Below are positions 50,218 to 59,347 of a DNA stretch of 64,000 nucleotides, piece by piece; the stretch's first letter is position 1, and each line of letters begins with the position of its first letter. This stretch comes from Bacteroidota bacterium. GTDB taxonomy: Bacteria > Bacteroidota > Bacteroidia > NS11-12g > UBA9320. The position numbers and the translations under genes are program-made. The notes below the pieces were generated by a model. That model saw nothing but the letters and a program-made list of their open reading frames with translations, did no database searches and was not told the origin of the DNA. The stretch is from contig JABWCE010000002.1 of the NCBI GenBank assembly GCA_013359235.1, positions 62,001-126,000 on the forward strand. The letters are read 5' to 3'.

Positions 50218-53200
50218 TTATTTATCTAATGAATTTAAATATTCTTTAACTTTTTGTTTTAAATATGGGCTTAGCTCTGGCGATATTGTTTGTAGCAAGT
50301 CTTGCCCCTTTTTTTGTTGTTTTAAATATTCTTGTAACGAGGGTGGGAGTTCGCGTTTTATTTCTTTTCCTTCGTTTGATGTGCGTTTTTCTTCTTGCTC
50401 CTGTTGTTTTTCGGCTCTTTCGTGTTCAAGAAGCCGTGTAAGTATTTCTTGCTGGCGTTTGAGAGTTTCATCGGTTACTTTTTTGTTTACTATGTCTTTT
50501 TCTACTTCGTCCATCAGTTCTCTTGTTTTTTCTAAATCGCCAAGTTTATTACCATCACCTTCTTTTTCAAGTTCTTTTTGCAAATCTTGAAGTTTTTTTC
50601 GCAATGCTGCTTGTTTTGCAGCAATTTCGGCAAGTTGTTTTGAACTTGGTCTTTTTCCTTCTTTTTTCATTTCTCCCATTTCTTTATTCATTTTTTCCTG
50701 CATTTCTCTAATTTCTGACATGCTCGGTTTTTTCCCTTTTCCTTTTTTAGGGTTTTTGCAATTCGGATTGGGTTGGGCATTTTTCATTTGCTCTTGCATA
50801 TTTTTTAAAACATCGCTTAGCATTAATGCAAGATTATTGAGGCTTGTCATTATATACTGCTGCTTGTTTACAATACCGGGGATGTTTCTTTGACCAATAT
50901 GTTCAAAGGTTTTTTCCATATTTTCGTTTACAAGGGCTATTTCTTTATTTATAAATGATTTGATTTGTATTACCCTTTTACTTAGTGCAAAAAGTGAATC
51001 TTCGATAATTTTTGTATCGTCTTTCAGTTTTTTCTGCTCTTGCGATAGTTCTACATACTTTGGGTTGTATCCTCCCACAATTTTAAATTCTTTTAGCAAT
51101 TTTTCCTGATCTTTAGAAACTTGAATCAGGTTTTCAAGTATTTGTCTTAGTGTATTATAGTCTTCTTCTTGTCTTTGCATTTGCATTTCGAGCATATCTT
51201 TTTGCATTTTTTCGCTCATTTCTTCCATTTCATCTGCCGCCTTTTTCTGGTGAGGTGCTGCTTTTTTATTTTGCTTCTTTTCAAGTTCGTCTTTGCTTTC
51301 TTTTTGTTCTTTATCAATAGTGTCTTCGCTTTTTTTGGTATCGTTCATTTTGTTGGGTTTTTCTAATTTTTGGTTTTTTTCTTTAATGTCTTTTAATTCT
51401 TTTTTAATATCGTCAAATTTTTTATTCAGTTCTTCTTGTTTTTTAAGCAACTCTTCGGTTGATTCTTTATTGTTTTTAGTATCTTCCGATAGTTTTTCCT
51501 GTTCTTTTGATAATTGGTCAAGTTTTTCAATAGTTTCTTTCATTTTTTTCTCAAGCTCAAGCTGTTTGAGTAGTTCCAAAGCTCTTTCCATCTTCTTTTT
51601 AAGGTCTTTTTCGTTTGATTTGAGCTTGTCCATCTTTTCTTTCAGTTCATCTTTTTTGTTTTTTTCAAGCAAATCTTTTATTTCTTCCATAAGTTTTTTC
51701 ATTTCATCATCCATAAGTTCATTCATCAATTTTTGTATTTCATCTTGTTTGTTTTTTATCTCACTATCAATGTTTTTGTATTCTGATTCTTTTTTGTCTT
51801 TATCCTTATTTTTCTCTATTATTTCTTTCATCCTTTCCTGCAACTCATTATGTTTTTTGAGTAAATCTTCAATTTGTTTTTTGTCTTCCCAGTTGAGATT
51901 GTTTTTTTCGGTTAATTTTTCTTCAATTTTTTTTAATTCTTTTTCAATGTCTTTAGAGTCTTTGATTGTTTCTTCAATTTTTTGTTTTATTTCTTTATTT
52001 GATTGTTCTGTTTCTTTTTCAATCTCTTCAATAGTAGGTGCAGCAAATATTCCGTTGCTTGTACGGGTGGCTTTGGGTCCGTTCACCCCATCGTTATCCC
52101 ATATTTCGAAATAATATTCAATTTTTTCGCCGTGTTTAATATTTAATTCGGTCATTTCCCAGTCGAAAAAGAAATTTTGAACGTTTTGTGAAGGTATAAT
52201 TACAATTGTACGACTATGTAATTCATTGATTTTTCTGTTTTCGTCGTTAGAAAAAACAAATTTGTATCGAAAAACCAATTTTGTAAATCCATAATCGTCT
52301 TTAATATTTCCTGCAAAGTATTTTATTTTACTGTTTAAGCTATCTGTACTTTCTTTAAAATCAATTTGAGGATATGCATCAGCAATAGCATTTATCTGAA
52401 AAATCACAGAATCTTTACTTTCCGAATTTTTGTTTGAAGTGCTAAGTTTTATTACCTCGCTTGTTTTAAAGGTTTTTGAAAATGTAAAGCGGTTATTACC
52501 GTCTTTTACAGCTTTGTAATTTATATTTTGCGATTTTAAATTGATTGATTCAACATTTTTTGTATTAAAAAACCAAGTAACTTTAGTTCCTTCGGGTACA
52601 GATAAATCTCCAATATTTTCAAGTTTTTCGTTGGTTCGCTTTATGTATGGCGGATATTGCAATGTTATAAAAAAGTCTAATAGTACAGGTTTTTGTTTAA
52701 CCGAAACTTTAAATTCATCAGAAGTGTAATTGCTTGATTCAAAATGAAAATTAAAGGTTTTTTGAAGGTTTATTAATTTGTATTTAAAACCATCAATATT
52801 TTCTTTTTTCATTCTGAATTTGCTGCCATCGCTTACCAAATATACTTCTTCAGGTACGGTTTTTCCCTTGATTTTCAATTCAATTTCTAAATCTTCATTT
52901 TGAAGTGTATTAAGATTTTTGTTTACAAGTACAAATTCAAAAGGAGCAGGAACGGCAAAATGCTTGTCGTACTGAATTAGCCGTGTTGTGGTTTCTTTAA
53001 AGCCGGGGGCAATTATCATTATCAAAATCAATATCAAAAAAGGACCAGCAGCATATTTCAGGTATTTAAAATTTTTATTTAAGTTTATTGCTTTAGTAAA
53101 TTTTACAGGTTTTAATTCTTTTGTTTTTTGTTCGATTGATGCGGCAAGAAACAAGTTATCAAGTTGGTTTTGAAATTGTTTCTGAAGTTGCAAGGTATTA

Positions 53201-53541
53201 AGCAATTTATCTTTAATGTTGCCAAAATGTGACCCGATTATTAACGATGCTTTTTCAAAATTTAGCCTGGAACCTATTTTGTAAAGCTTGAGTAATGGTA
53301 TAATTATAAATTTTACAAGTACTGCCGTATTAAACAATACAAAACTGTAAAAAAGAATTGTGCGAAAAGTTGTATTAAAATGACCAAAATACTCTAACAA
53401 TGAAATAAGTAAAAAAAACGAAATAGCAGCACCTGTAAAAAATATAGCTCCTTTTATCAATTGATTTTTGTAATACTTTCTGATAAACTCTTCAAGTTTT
53501 ACAAGCAAATCATTATTGTGTATTTTTTGTTCTTCTATCAA
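50218..53541 (-). CDS. DUF4175-family membrane protein with long coiled coil
   Basis: 1107 residues. Three membrane segments near the N-terminus (about 30-52, 61-87 and 163-181), then a beta-rich periplasmic part (200-500, VPEEVYLVSDGSKFRMKKEN, LDFFITLQYPPYIKRT), then about 500 residues of Lys/Glu-rich coiled coil. Bacteroidota DUF4175 proteins have this plan; they are membrane proteins of unknown function. The low-complexity coil creates long false frames on the opposite strand. It overlaps nothing and is followed after 2 bp by the biotin carrier gene. Confidence 0.87.
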   Translation of the reverse strand: MIEEQKIHNNDLLVKLEEFIRKYYKNQLIKGAIFFTGAAISFFLLISLLEYFGHFNTTFRTILFYSFVLFNTAVLVKFIIIPLLKLYKIGSRLNFEKASLIIGSHFGNIKDKLLNTLQLQKQFQNQLDNLFLAASIEQKTKELKPVKFTKAINLNKNFKYLKYAAGPFLILILIMIIAPGFKETTTRLIQYDKHFAVPAPFEFVLVNKNLNTLQNEDLEIELKIKGKTVPEEVYLVSDGSKFRMKKENIDGFKYKLINLQKTFNFHFESSNYTSDEFKVSVKQKPVLLDFFITLQYPPYIKRTNEKLENIGDLSVPEGTKVTWFFNTKNVESINLKSQNINYKAVKDGNNRFTFSKTFKTSEVIKLSTSNKNSESKDSVIFQINAIADAYPQIDFKESTDSLNSKIKYFAGNIKDDYGFTKLVFRYKFVFSNDENRKINELHSRTIVIIPSQNVQNFFFDWEMTELNIKHGEKIEYYFEIWDNDGVNGPKATRTSNGIFAAPTIEEIEKETEQSNKEIKQKIEETIKDSKDIEKELKKIEEKLTEKNNLNWEDKKQIEDLLKKHNELQERMKEIIEKNKDKDKKESEYKNIDSEIKNKQDEIQKLMNELMDDEMKKLMEEIKDLLEKNKKDELKEKMDKLKSNEKDLKKKMERALELLKQLELEKKMKETIEKLDQLSKEQEKLSEDTKNNKESTEELLKKQEELNKKFDDIKKELKDIKEKNQKLEKPNKMNDTKKSEDTIDKEQKESKDELEKKQNKKAAPHQKKAADEMEEMSEKMQKDMLEMQMQRQEEDYNTLRQILENLIQVSKDQEKLLKEFKIVGGYNPKYVELSQEQKKLKDDTKIIEDSLFALSKRVIQIKSFINKEIALVNENMEKTFEHIGQRNIPGIVNKQQYIMTSLNNLALMLSDVLKNMQEQMKNAQPNPNCKNPKKGKGKKPSMSEIREMQEKMNKEMGEMKKEGKRPSSKQLAEIAAKQAALRKKLQDLQKELEKEGDGNKLGDLEKTRELMDEVEKDIVNKKVTDETLKRQQEILTRLLEHERAEKQQEQEEKRTSNEGKEIKRELPPSLQEYLKQQKKGQDLLQTISPELSPYLKQKVKEYLNSLDK

Positions 53542-53606
53542 AATTTAATATTTTATTATTTGTTTTATTTTATTTAAGTAAACGGAGTACTCATATTGCT
53601 ATTGTA

Positions 53607-54209
53607 TTATTGTTCATACAACCTGCGATATTCGGCAAGTGCAGTCTGGAAGTTGACGAGTTTGCCATTTATTCTTCCAACCAAAAACGCATTAGTAAAC
53701 CCCATTTTTTTTATATCGCTTTCAAAAAGCAAGGCTTTGCGATATGAACGAAACCTGCCAATGCAAAGTTTATTGCCGTTTTCGGCTTTTTCCTGTCTCA
53801 AATTTCTCAATTCTTTTATATAAGCATCAATATTAAACTCTGAAAAATTTCCTATTTGTACTTCAAAAAAAACTCCATCTGCACTATCATTGTTTTCTGC
53901 CAAAATATCGTTTTCATGTCTTAGTTTTAATATTTTTTTTTGTAAAGTGTCATTTGCCTCTTTGTAAGCTTGATTTTCTTGAAATAACCTATCTGCTTTT
54001 TTAATCTTTTCATTCATCTGTTTACTGGTGTTTGACAAATTATTATATTTAATAAAAAAATAAGCAGTAGTTGCAAAAAATGTAATGACAGCTACAATCA
54101 ATACTATAAACAAAGCATTGCTTTTAGTTTTTTGATTTTTGTTTTCTTTAAAAACAGTTTGTGCATTGTTTTCAATTTCGCCTTCAATTGTAAACTTGCT
54201 TTTAGCCAT
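53607..54209 (-). CDS. SPOR-like domain membrane protein
   Basis: 200 residues from the ATG at 54209 (MAKSKFTIEGEIENNAQ), chosen because the 8 residues before it are unlike a membrane-protein N-terminus and because a -7 box lies 28 bp upstream. It has one membrane segment (about 35-57), a coiled coil (58-110) and a C-terminal domain whose pattern VFFEVQIGNFSEF ... KLCIGRFRSYRKALLFESDIKKMGFTNAFLVGRINGKLV fits a SPOR-type peptidoglycan-binding fold. Probably a cell-wall-associated inner-membrane protein. Divergent to the thioredoxin-like gene. Confidence 0.75.
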   Translation of the reverse strand: MAKSKFTIEGEIENNAQTVFKENKNQKTKSNALFIVLIVAVITFFATTAYFFIKYNNLSNTSKQMNEKIKKADRLFQENQAYKEANDTLQKKILKLRHENDILAENNDSADGVFFEVQIGNFSEFNIDAYIKELRNLRQEKAENGNKLCIGRFRSYRKALLFESDIKKMGFTNAFLVGRINGKLVNFQTALAEYRRLYEQ

Positions 54210-54237
54210 CAGAATTTTATAAGTAAAGTGCAAATTT

Positions 54238-54245
54238 CAAAAATA
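54238..54245 (-). promoter_or_regulatory. Bacteroidota -7 box (TATTTTTG, minus strand)
   Basis: Exact match 28 nt before the ATG at 54209, supporting that start. Confidence 0.45.
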
Positions 54246-54263
54246 TTTGTACAATTAGGGCAC

Positions 54264-54271
54264 TATTTTTG
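54264..54271 (+). promoter_or_regulatory. Bacteroidota -7 box (TATTTTTG)
   Basis: Exact match 35 nt before the ATG at 54307, divergent to the box at 54238-54245. Confidence 0.45.
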
Positions 54272-54306
54272 TTTTATTTTCGTAGAATATTAAAATTGAT
54301 ATTAAA

Positions 54307-54783
54307 ATGATGAAAAATAAAATTATTCTGTTTGCTGGTTTACTTGTAATTTTCTGCTCTTTCGGATATAAAAAACTTCAAAACACAGAAGAAATTAAAT
54401 GGTACGATTGGGATACAGGTGTAACCAAAGCACGAAACGAAGGAAAAATTGCATTAATTGATACTTATACCGACTGGTGTTATTGGTGCAAGGTGATGGA
54501 TAAAAACACATATTCAAATAAAAAAATTATTGAAATTATAAATAAAGATTTTGTACCAATAAAATTTAATCCTGAGTTAGACAAAAAGTATATAAATGGT
54601 GCAGATACTATGAGTGGAAGACAACTTTTGGGTGCTTTAAGTGGAGGAAAACATTCAGGTTATCCGACCACTTATTTTTATCTGACAAAAAGAAATATTA
54701 TGTATCAAGAATCAGGTTATATTGAAGTTGATAAATTTGAAAATATTTTGAAGGGAATGATTGCAGAACATAATAAACCTTAA
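54307..54783 (+). CDS. Thioredoxin-like protein (DUF255/thioredoxin_7 type), exported
   Basis: 158 residues. A short hydrophobic leader (3-20) suggests export or anchoring. The redox motif is DWCYWCKVMD (Cys58 and Cys61), followed by FVPIKFNPELDKKY and the cis-Pro loop SGYPTTYFY. The CYWC-K-VM form is that of thioredoxin_7/SoxW-type proteins. The codon before the first ATG is not a start, and the second ATG directly follows, so both are equally usable. The mutL gene begins 33 bp downstream. Confidence 0.85.
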   Translation: MMKNKIILFAGLLVIFCSFGYKKLQNTEEIKWYDWDTGVTKARNEGKIALIDTYTDWCYWCKVMDKNTYSNKKIIEIINKDFVPIKFNPELDKKYINGADTMSGRQLLGALSGGKHSGYPTTYFYLTKRNIMYQESGYIEVDKFENILKGMIAEHNKP

Positions 54784-54816
54784 TTTTTTTATAATCTAAA
54801 CCCATAAGATACACTG

Positions 54817-56649
54817 ATGCCGGACATTATTAATCTTTTACCCGAAAAAATCACAAACCAGATTGCAGCCGGAGAAGTTGTTCAAAGACCTGCATCTGTG
54901 GTAAAAGAATTATTTGAAAACTCAATTGATGCAGGGGCTGATAAAATCCAGCTAATTATAAAAGATGGCGGTACAACTTTCATTCAAATTAAAGACAACG
55001 GAACAGGTATGAGCGATACTGATGCCAGAATGTGTTGGGAACGCCATGCAACATCAAAAATAAAACTTGCTGAAGATCTTTTTAAAATTTTAACTTTTGG
55101 TTTCAGAGGCGAAGCTTTAGCTAGTATAGCTTCTGTTTCGCAAGTTGAAATGAAAACAAAAAGGCATAATGAAACACTTGGAACAGAAATAAAAATTGAA
55201 GCTGGCGATTTAAAATATCAGGAACCTGTTAACACCTCGTCTGGTACTGTAATTACAGTGAAAAATCTATTTTTTAATATTCCTGCAAGAAAAAATTTTT
55301 TAAAATCGCAAAATATTGAATCACGCCATATTTTTGATGAATTTTACAGAGTTGCAATTCCAAATCCAGATATTGAGTTTGAGTTTTTTAACAATGATAA
55401 CGAAATATTAAAACTTCCTAAATCTGATTTAAAAACAAGAATTATGAATGTACTTGGAAAAAACTCGAAAGGCGAACTGCTCCCTGTAAATGAAAATACC
55501 GAAATTATAAAAATATCGGGCTTTGTTGGAAGCCCCGAAATGGCAAAAAAACAAAGAGGAGAACAATATTTTTTTGTAAACGGCAGATTTATTAAAGAAC
55601 CATATTTTAATCATGCAGTGCAAACGGCTTTTGAAGGGCTTATTCCATCAGACTGTTATCCTTTTTACGTTTTGTTTTTTGAAATTGCACCATCTAAAAT
55701 TGATGTAAATGTGCATCCTACTAAAACTGAAGTGAAATTTGAAGACAGCAAATACATCTACAGTATTTTATTATCAGTTATAAGAAAATCAATTGGTAAA
55801 TACACTATTACGCCCGAAATAGATGATAACAGAATCTTTAATTTCGAAACTCAAACAAACAACGAACAAGAGCTAATTTCAAAATTTACAGATTTTAGAG
55901 CTAAAACTACATTCAATCCTTTTTCAACAGAAATTAAAACCGGAAGAAAACAAAAATTTGATAAGTTTTATGAAGGATTTAATACAGATTTGAATGAAAT
56001 TTTTAATTCACAAAAAATTGAAATTGGCAAAAACGAAAGCCACGAACAGAAACTATTTGAAAACGAAATTCAAATAGAATTTGACAATTTCTTTCAACTA
56101 CATGGAGGATTTATAATTGCTTCAAAATCTGATGAATTATATATAATTAATCAGCAATCTGCCCATGAAAGAATTTTGTACGAAAAATTTTCTAAGCAAA
56201 ACAATAGCCAAAATATTGCCATTCAAACATTGCTTTTTCCTCGAATTTCTGAGTTTAATAATGCTGATTTTGAACTTGTTTATTCTTTACTAGATGAAAT
56301 TAAAATTTTAGGTTTTGATATCAGCCCTTTTGGGAAAAATACTTTTATTATAAATGGTGTACCTACGGTAAACGATAAATCAAACCCCCAGGTTTCGCTC
56401 GAAGGTTTGATAGAAAATTATAAAATAAATGAACAAAAACCAGAAATAAGCAAAAGAGAAAATCTTGCATTAAGTATGTCAAAAAATGCTTCGATTAAAA
56501 TGAACGAAATACTTGATAAAAGTGAAATTGAAGAATTGTTAAAAGATTTGTTTTTGTGTGAACAGCCAAACTATTTGCCCAATGGGAAGCCAATATTTAT
56601 TAAATTTAATAAAAATAATTTGCTCGATTTTTTGACCAAAAGATTTTAA
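54817..56649 (+). CDS. mutL: DNA mismatch repair protein MutL
   Basis: 610 residues. The GHKL ATPase N-terminus is complete: LFENSIDAGA (Glu34, Asn35), IKDNGTGM, ATSKIK, FGFRGEALASI. The C-terminal part has a site equivalent to DQHA(X)2E(X)4E that reads NQQSAHERILYE (445-456), so the metal-binding Asp and His are Asn and Gln; and the CPHGRP-like site reads LPNGKP. The endonuclease is therefore probably weak or absent. It coordinates mismatch recognition with strand removal. It seems to follow the thioredoxin-like gene without its own clear promoter. Confidence 0.95.
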   Translation: MPDIINLLPEKITNQIAAGEVVQRPASVVKELFENSIDAGADKIQLIIKDGGTTFIQIKDNGTGMSDTDARMCWERHATSKIKLAEDLFKILTFGFRGEALASIASVSQVEMKTKRHNETLGTEIKIEAGDLKYQEPVNTSSGTVITVKNLFFNIPARKNFLKSQNIESRHIFDEFYRVAIPNPDIEFEFFNNDNEILKLPKSDLKTRIMNVLGKNSKGELLPVNENTEIIKISGFVGSPEMAKKQRGEQYFFVNGRFIKEPYFNHAVQTAFEGLIPSDCYPFYVLFFEIAPSKIDVNVHPTKTEVKFEDSKYIYSILLSVIRKSIGKYTITPEIDDNRIFNFETQTNNEQELISKFTDFRAKTTFNPFSTEIKTGRKQKFDKFYEGFNTDLNEIFNSQKIEIGKNESHEQKLFENEIQIEFDNFFQLHGGFIIASKSDELYIINQQSAHERILYEKFSKQNNSQNIAIQTLLFPRISEFNNADFELVYSLLDEIKILGFDISPFGKNTFIINGVPTVNDKSNPQVSLEGLIENYKINEQKPEISKRENLALSMSKNASIKMNEILDKSEIEELLKDLFLCEQPNYLPNGKPIFIKFNKNNLLDFLTKRF

Positions 56650-56658
56650 ATTTAATAA

Positions 56659-58146
56659 TTAATATATATCAATTATTCCTCTATAAAAGATACCATTTTT
56701 TTCGCCAATATATTCAAAACCGTTTCCAGCAACTACAGCAGACTGCAGTAAGCAACCAGTATCAATTCTTAGAAGTTTATCAATTTCAATATTATTATTT
56801 ATTATTTTGTATTTTATTATGTAATTTATACCATTTACTGAGCACAAATCAATAAAGTTTACTTTTGATTTAATTGAAGCATAATTGTGATATGATGTAT
56901 ATTTTGACTGATAATTAAACAAAAAAGCAGAATGATTATTTATTGATAATAAGGGTAAATACTTATAATAAAATGTATTGCTGTCAACTTGATAATGAAT
57001 TAAAGCTAAATTTTGCAAGTTTAAATATTCATCAATTACTTTATTTGGTATTTTTTGTTTTTCGTTAGTTTGAAAATAAATTCCTTTTGAAAGAGAATAT
57101 TTACAATTTATATAATTTAATGATTTATCTTTTATCAAAACCGAATCCATATAAAAACCTATAATGAACGAACTATCAATAAAATTAAATGAAAATAAAT
57201 TGTAAGCAAACATAGTTTTTCCTCTTGGCAAATCAGAAGTATTAATTGGATAAATACTAATAGGCTCTAAGTTTTTTAATTTCAATAAAAATAATTTACT
57301 AGTGTAAGAAATTGTATTTTTGGGCTCCCAAATAGGGAAAGCTATTTGTGTAACTACTATGCAATTCTCATTTTTTATTATCAAATTTTGAGGGGTCATT
57401 ATAGGCAATCCAATTCTTTTAATTTGTGTATTATAGGTTTCAATACATTTTTGATATGAATTAATTTGTTGAATAGAATCAGGATACTGACTTATTAAAT
57501 AATTATATGCTGGTTTCAAAAAATTGCTATCTAATTTTATTTCTCCTCTTAATGTATCTTTTGAGAAATAATTAAGAGTATTTTTGGGGCTTAACATTGC
57601 AATATAATCATCATTAAGTTTATTGAATTTAGTTATTGCACTAATAAAATTACCTTTATTGTAGATTATTTTTTCATTTTTTGAATTATTAATTTGGCTA
57701 AAAGAAGTTTTATCTTTAAATTTTTTTAAAGGAATTATAGTAATAAAAACTGAATTTGCTTCAACAATAAATGATTTATCTTTAAATATTTTTAAAGATT
57801 TTTCTTTAAAAAAATTTAATAATATTTCGTTTTCAATATAATTGTATCCCTTACTTAGCCCATAATAATTTATAAATTCATCTCTAACATTTATTGGTAT
57901 TTGGTTTGAAATTATATAAACCTTTTCGCTATCTAATTCTTGTTTAATTAATGAAGACGATAAAGTACAATTAAAACAATCAAATTTATCAATATACACA
58001 AAATATTTTACATTAATGTTTTCATTATATTTATTAATGTAATCAATAATTAATGAATCTTTGTTGTTAAGCATAAAAGATTGACTTATAGCCCTGTATT
58101 GTAGGGCTATAAGCAATAATATAAATAAAATAGGTTTAATTTTCAT
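56659..58146 (-). CDS. Secreted hypothetical protein with CxxC motif, partner of small secreted proteins
   Basis: 495 residues with a signal peptide (MKIKPILFILLLIALQYRAIS-Q). A redox-type pair Cys57 and Cys60 (FDCFNC) follows the strand VKYFVYID, like a thioredoxin active-site loop, and is the only such motif. The rest is beta-rich, with strands such as NCIVVTQIAFPIWEPKN and SFIIGFYMDSVLI, possibly a propeller. It shares a 4-bp overlap with the small-protein gene before it. The order (two small secreted Cys-containing proteins, then a larger one) recalls Bacteroidota peptide/propeller pairs, but no family can be named. Confidence 0.7.
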   Translation of the reverse strand: MKIKPILFILLLIALQYRAISQSFMLNNKDSLIIDYINKYNENINVKYFVYIDKFDCFNCTLSSSLIKQELDSEKVYIISNQIPINVRDEFINYYGLSKGYNYIENEILLNFFKEKSLKIFKDKSFIVEANSVFITIIPLKKFKDKTSFSQINNSKNEKIIYNKGNFISAITKFNKLNDDYIAMLSPKNTLNYFSKDTLRGEIKLDSNFLKPAYNYLISQYPDSIQQINSYQKCIETYNTQIKRIGLPIMTPQNLIIKNENCIVVTQIAFPIWEPKNTISYTSKLFLLKLKNLEPISIYPINTSDLPRGKTMFAYNLFSFNFIDSSFIIGFYMDSVLIKDKSLNYINCKYSLSKGIYFQTNEKQKIPNKVIDEYLNLQNLALIHYQVDSNTFYYKYLPLLSINNHSAFLFNYQSKYTSYHNYASIKSKVNFIDLCSVNGINYIIKYKIINNNIEIDKLLRIDTGCLLQSAVVAGNGFEYIGEKNGIFYRGIIDIY

Positions 58147-58553
58147 TGATTGAAAATAAATTTATTATTTCTATTTAGGAGATTTCCTCCAAAAAAATAA
58201 TTTGAATAAGAAACAAATATACCTTCATAAATTAAAGTTCCGTCATTCTTTGTTAATTTAATTGTAGAATTTAATGGTATATAATCTATTAACGATGCCC
58301 CGCAGTCAGATTCCAACTCTCCATTACCATTATTACCATTAATACTACAACGATTTATAGTATAACAAACTTGCTCTGAACAGGCACAAGCTATAATTAT
58401 CTCTTTGTTTCCGTTTCCTAATGTAATTTCGTAAGTACTTATGAATGTTCCTTGAACTGTAATTTTTGAAGGATCCGGATTATTATTATTAGATTGTCCG
58501 TACACTAAAGTGCAGATAATTATATTGATTAAAAATAAAATCTTTCTTTTCAT
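58143..58553 (-). CDS. Small secreted Cys-containing protein (copy 2)
   Basis: 136 residues from the ATG at 58553 (MKRKILFLINIIICTLVYGQ signal peptide); the longer frame upstream overlaps the previous gene and is not used. The mature part has Cys pairs (ACACSEQVCYTINRC) and NGNNGNGE. It resembles its upstream neighbour in Cys-Tyr-x-Ile, NGNNG and the end pattern NDGTLIYEGIFVSYSNYFF. Its stop is 4 bp inside the start of the CxxC protein gene. Function unknown. Confidence 0.72.
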   Translation of the reverse strand: MKRKILFLINIIICTLVYGQSNNNNPDPSKITVQGTFISTYEITLGNGNKEIIIACACSEQVCYTINRCSINGNNGNGELESDCGASLIDYIPLNSTIKLTKNDGTLIYEGIFVSYSNYFFGGNLLNRNNKFIFNQ

Positions 58554-58557
58554 TTTA

Positions 58558-58956
58558 TTAGTTATTACATTGATTGAACCTATAATCAAAAACAGAATAA
58601 ATTGACGGTGGGTCAAATATCGTATAATTTTGATAAAAAGAAACAAAACCTTGTTCTATTATTGATCCGTCAGCATTATATAAAACTACATGTACAGGAG
58701 GAATTTGATCGCCCTCTTCCAATCCATTGTTACCATTTATTAGAGTACCGTCATCATAAGTATATGTAATTGAATAACATGTGCCTACTTGTGTAGGGTC
58801 GCATACTATTTTGTCAAAAGTTGTACAAGTTGATGGATCTGTCCATCTTTCAGTTCTGATATATAGTCCTGGATAGTTAATTGTTACTGTAACAGGCTTC
58901 GCTTGGGTTAAATAACCGGAAACCAATAATAATAATGTTTGAATTATTTTTTTCAT
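58558..58956 (-). CDS. Small secreted Cys-containing protein (copy 1)
   Basis: 132 residues with a signal peptide (MKKIIQTLLLLVSGYLTQAK). Mature part: TCTTFDKIVCDPTQVGTCYSITY, then NGNNGLEEGDQIPP and ADGSIIEQGFVSFYQNY, matching the next gene in placement of Cys, NGNNG and the last strand. The stop (58558) is 4 bp before the next ATG. It may be a secreted peptide substrate or a small carrier; this is a guess. Confidence 0.72.
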   Translation of the reverse strand: MKKIIQTLLLLVSGYLTQAKPVTVTINYPGLYIRTERWTDPSTCTTFDKIVCDPTQVGTCYSITYTYDDGTLINGNNGLEEGDQIPPVHVVLYNADGSIIEQGFVSFYQNYTIFDPPSIYSVFDYRFNQCNN

Positions 58957-59347
58957 TTTTTGATTTTTTTTAAATTTTAAATTTTGTTTTAAACAAGACT
59001 TATTTAGCCTCCAAGTCAGCTTAATATTAATGAGGTTTTCTTGTGGTTTTACTGTTTAATTAATAAATGAATTATTGGGTTTTAGTTTTAGGTGTATGTG
59101 ATGTTATTATATGGTTTGTGATGTATTACATAAAACTCGTCTAATATTTTCATTTTTCTTTTTAGTTAAACCATGTTTTAGTTTTTTTATTTTATTGAAT
59201 ATTACCTCCTTTCTATAAAAAATTGATTATTTTTAATATCGGCTGTAAATATATATATATATATAATAAAACAATTATTTTTTTAAAATATTTTTCAAAA
59301 TGCAGATAATGAGCTTGATTAATTTCGAAAACGATATTGAATTTTTT
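58957..59347. other. AT-rich intergenic region with (AT)n repeat
   Basis: 391 bp upstream of the small secreted protein genes and downstream of the retropepsin-like gene. It has a simple repeat of 8 AT units at 59249-59265, long T-runs and no credible frame. I do not find a TAnnTTTG box on the minus strand close to 58956. Confidence 0.5.

Noticed and set aside
51293-52114. 273-codon plus-strand frame rich in Ser and Phe
   Set aside because: It is the antisense of the Lys/Glu coiled coil of the DUF4175 gene; such sequence rarely has stops on the other strand.
59249-59265. (AT)8 stretch as a possible origin or protein-binding site
   Set aside because: Simple repeats are common in such AT-rich DNA, and no DnaA boxes or dnaA/dnaN genes are near.
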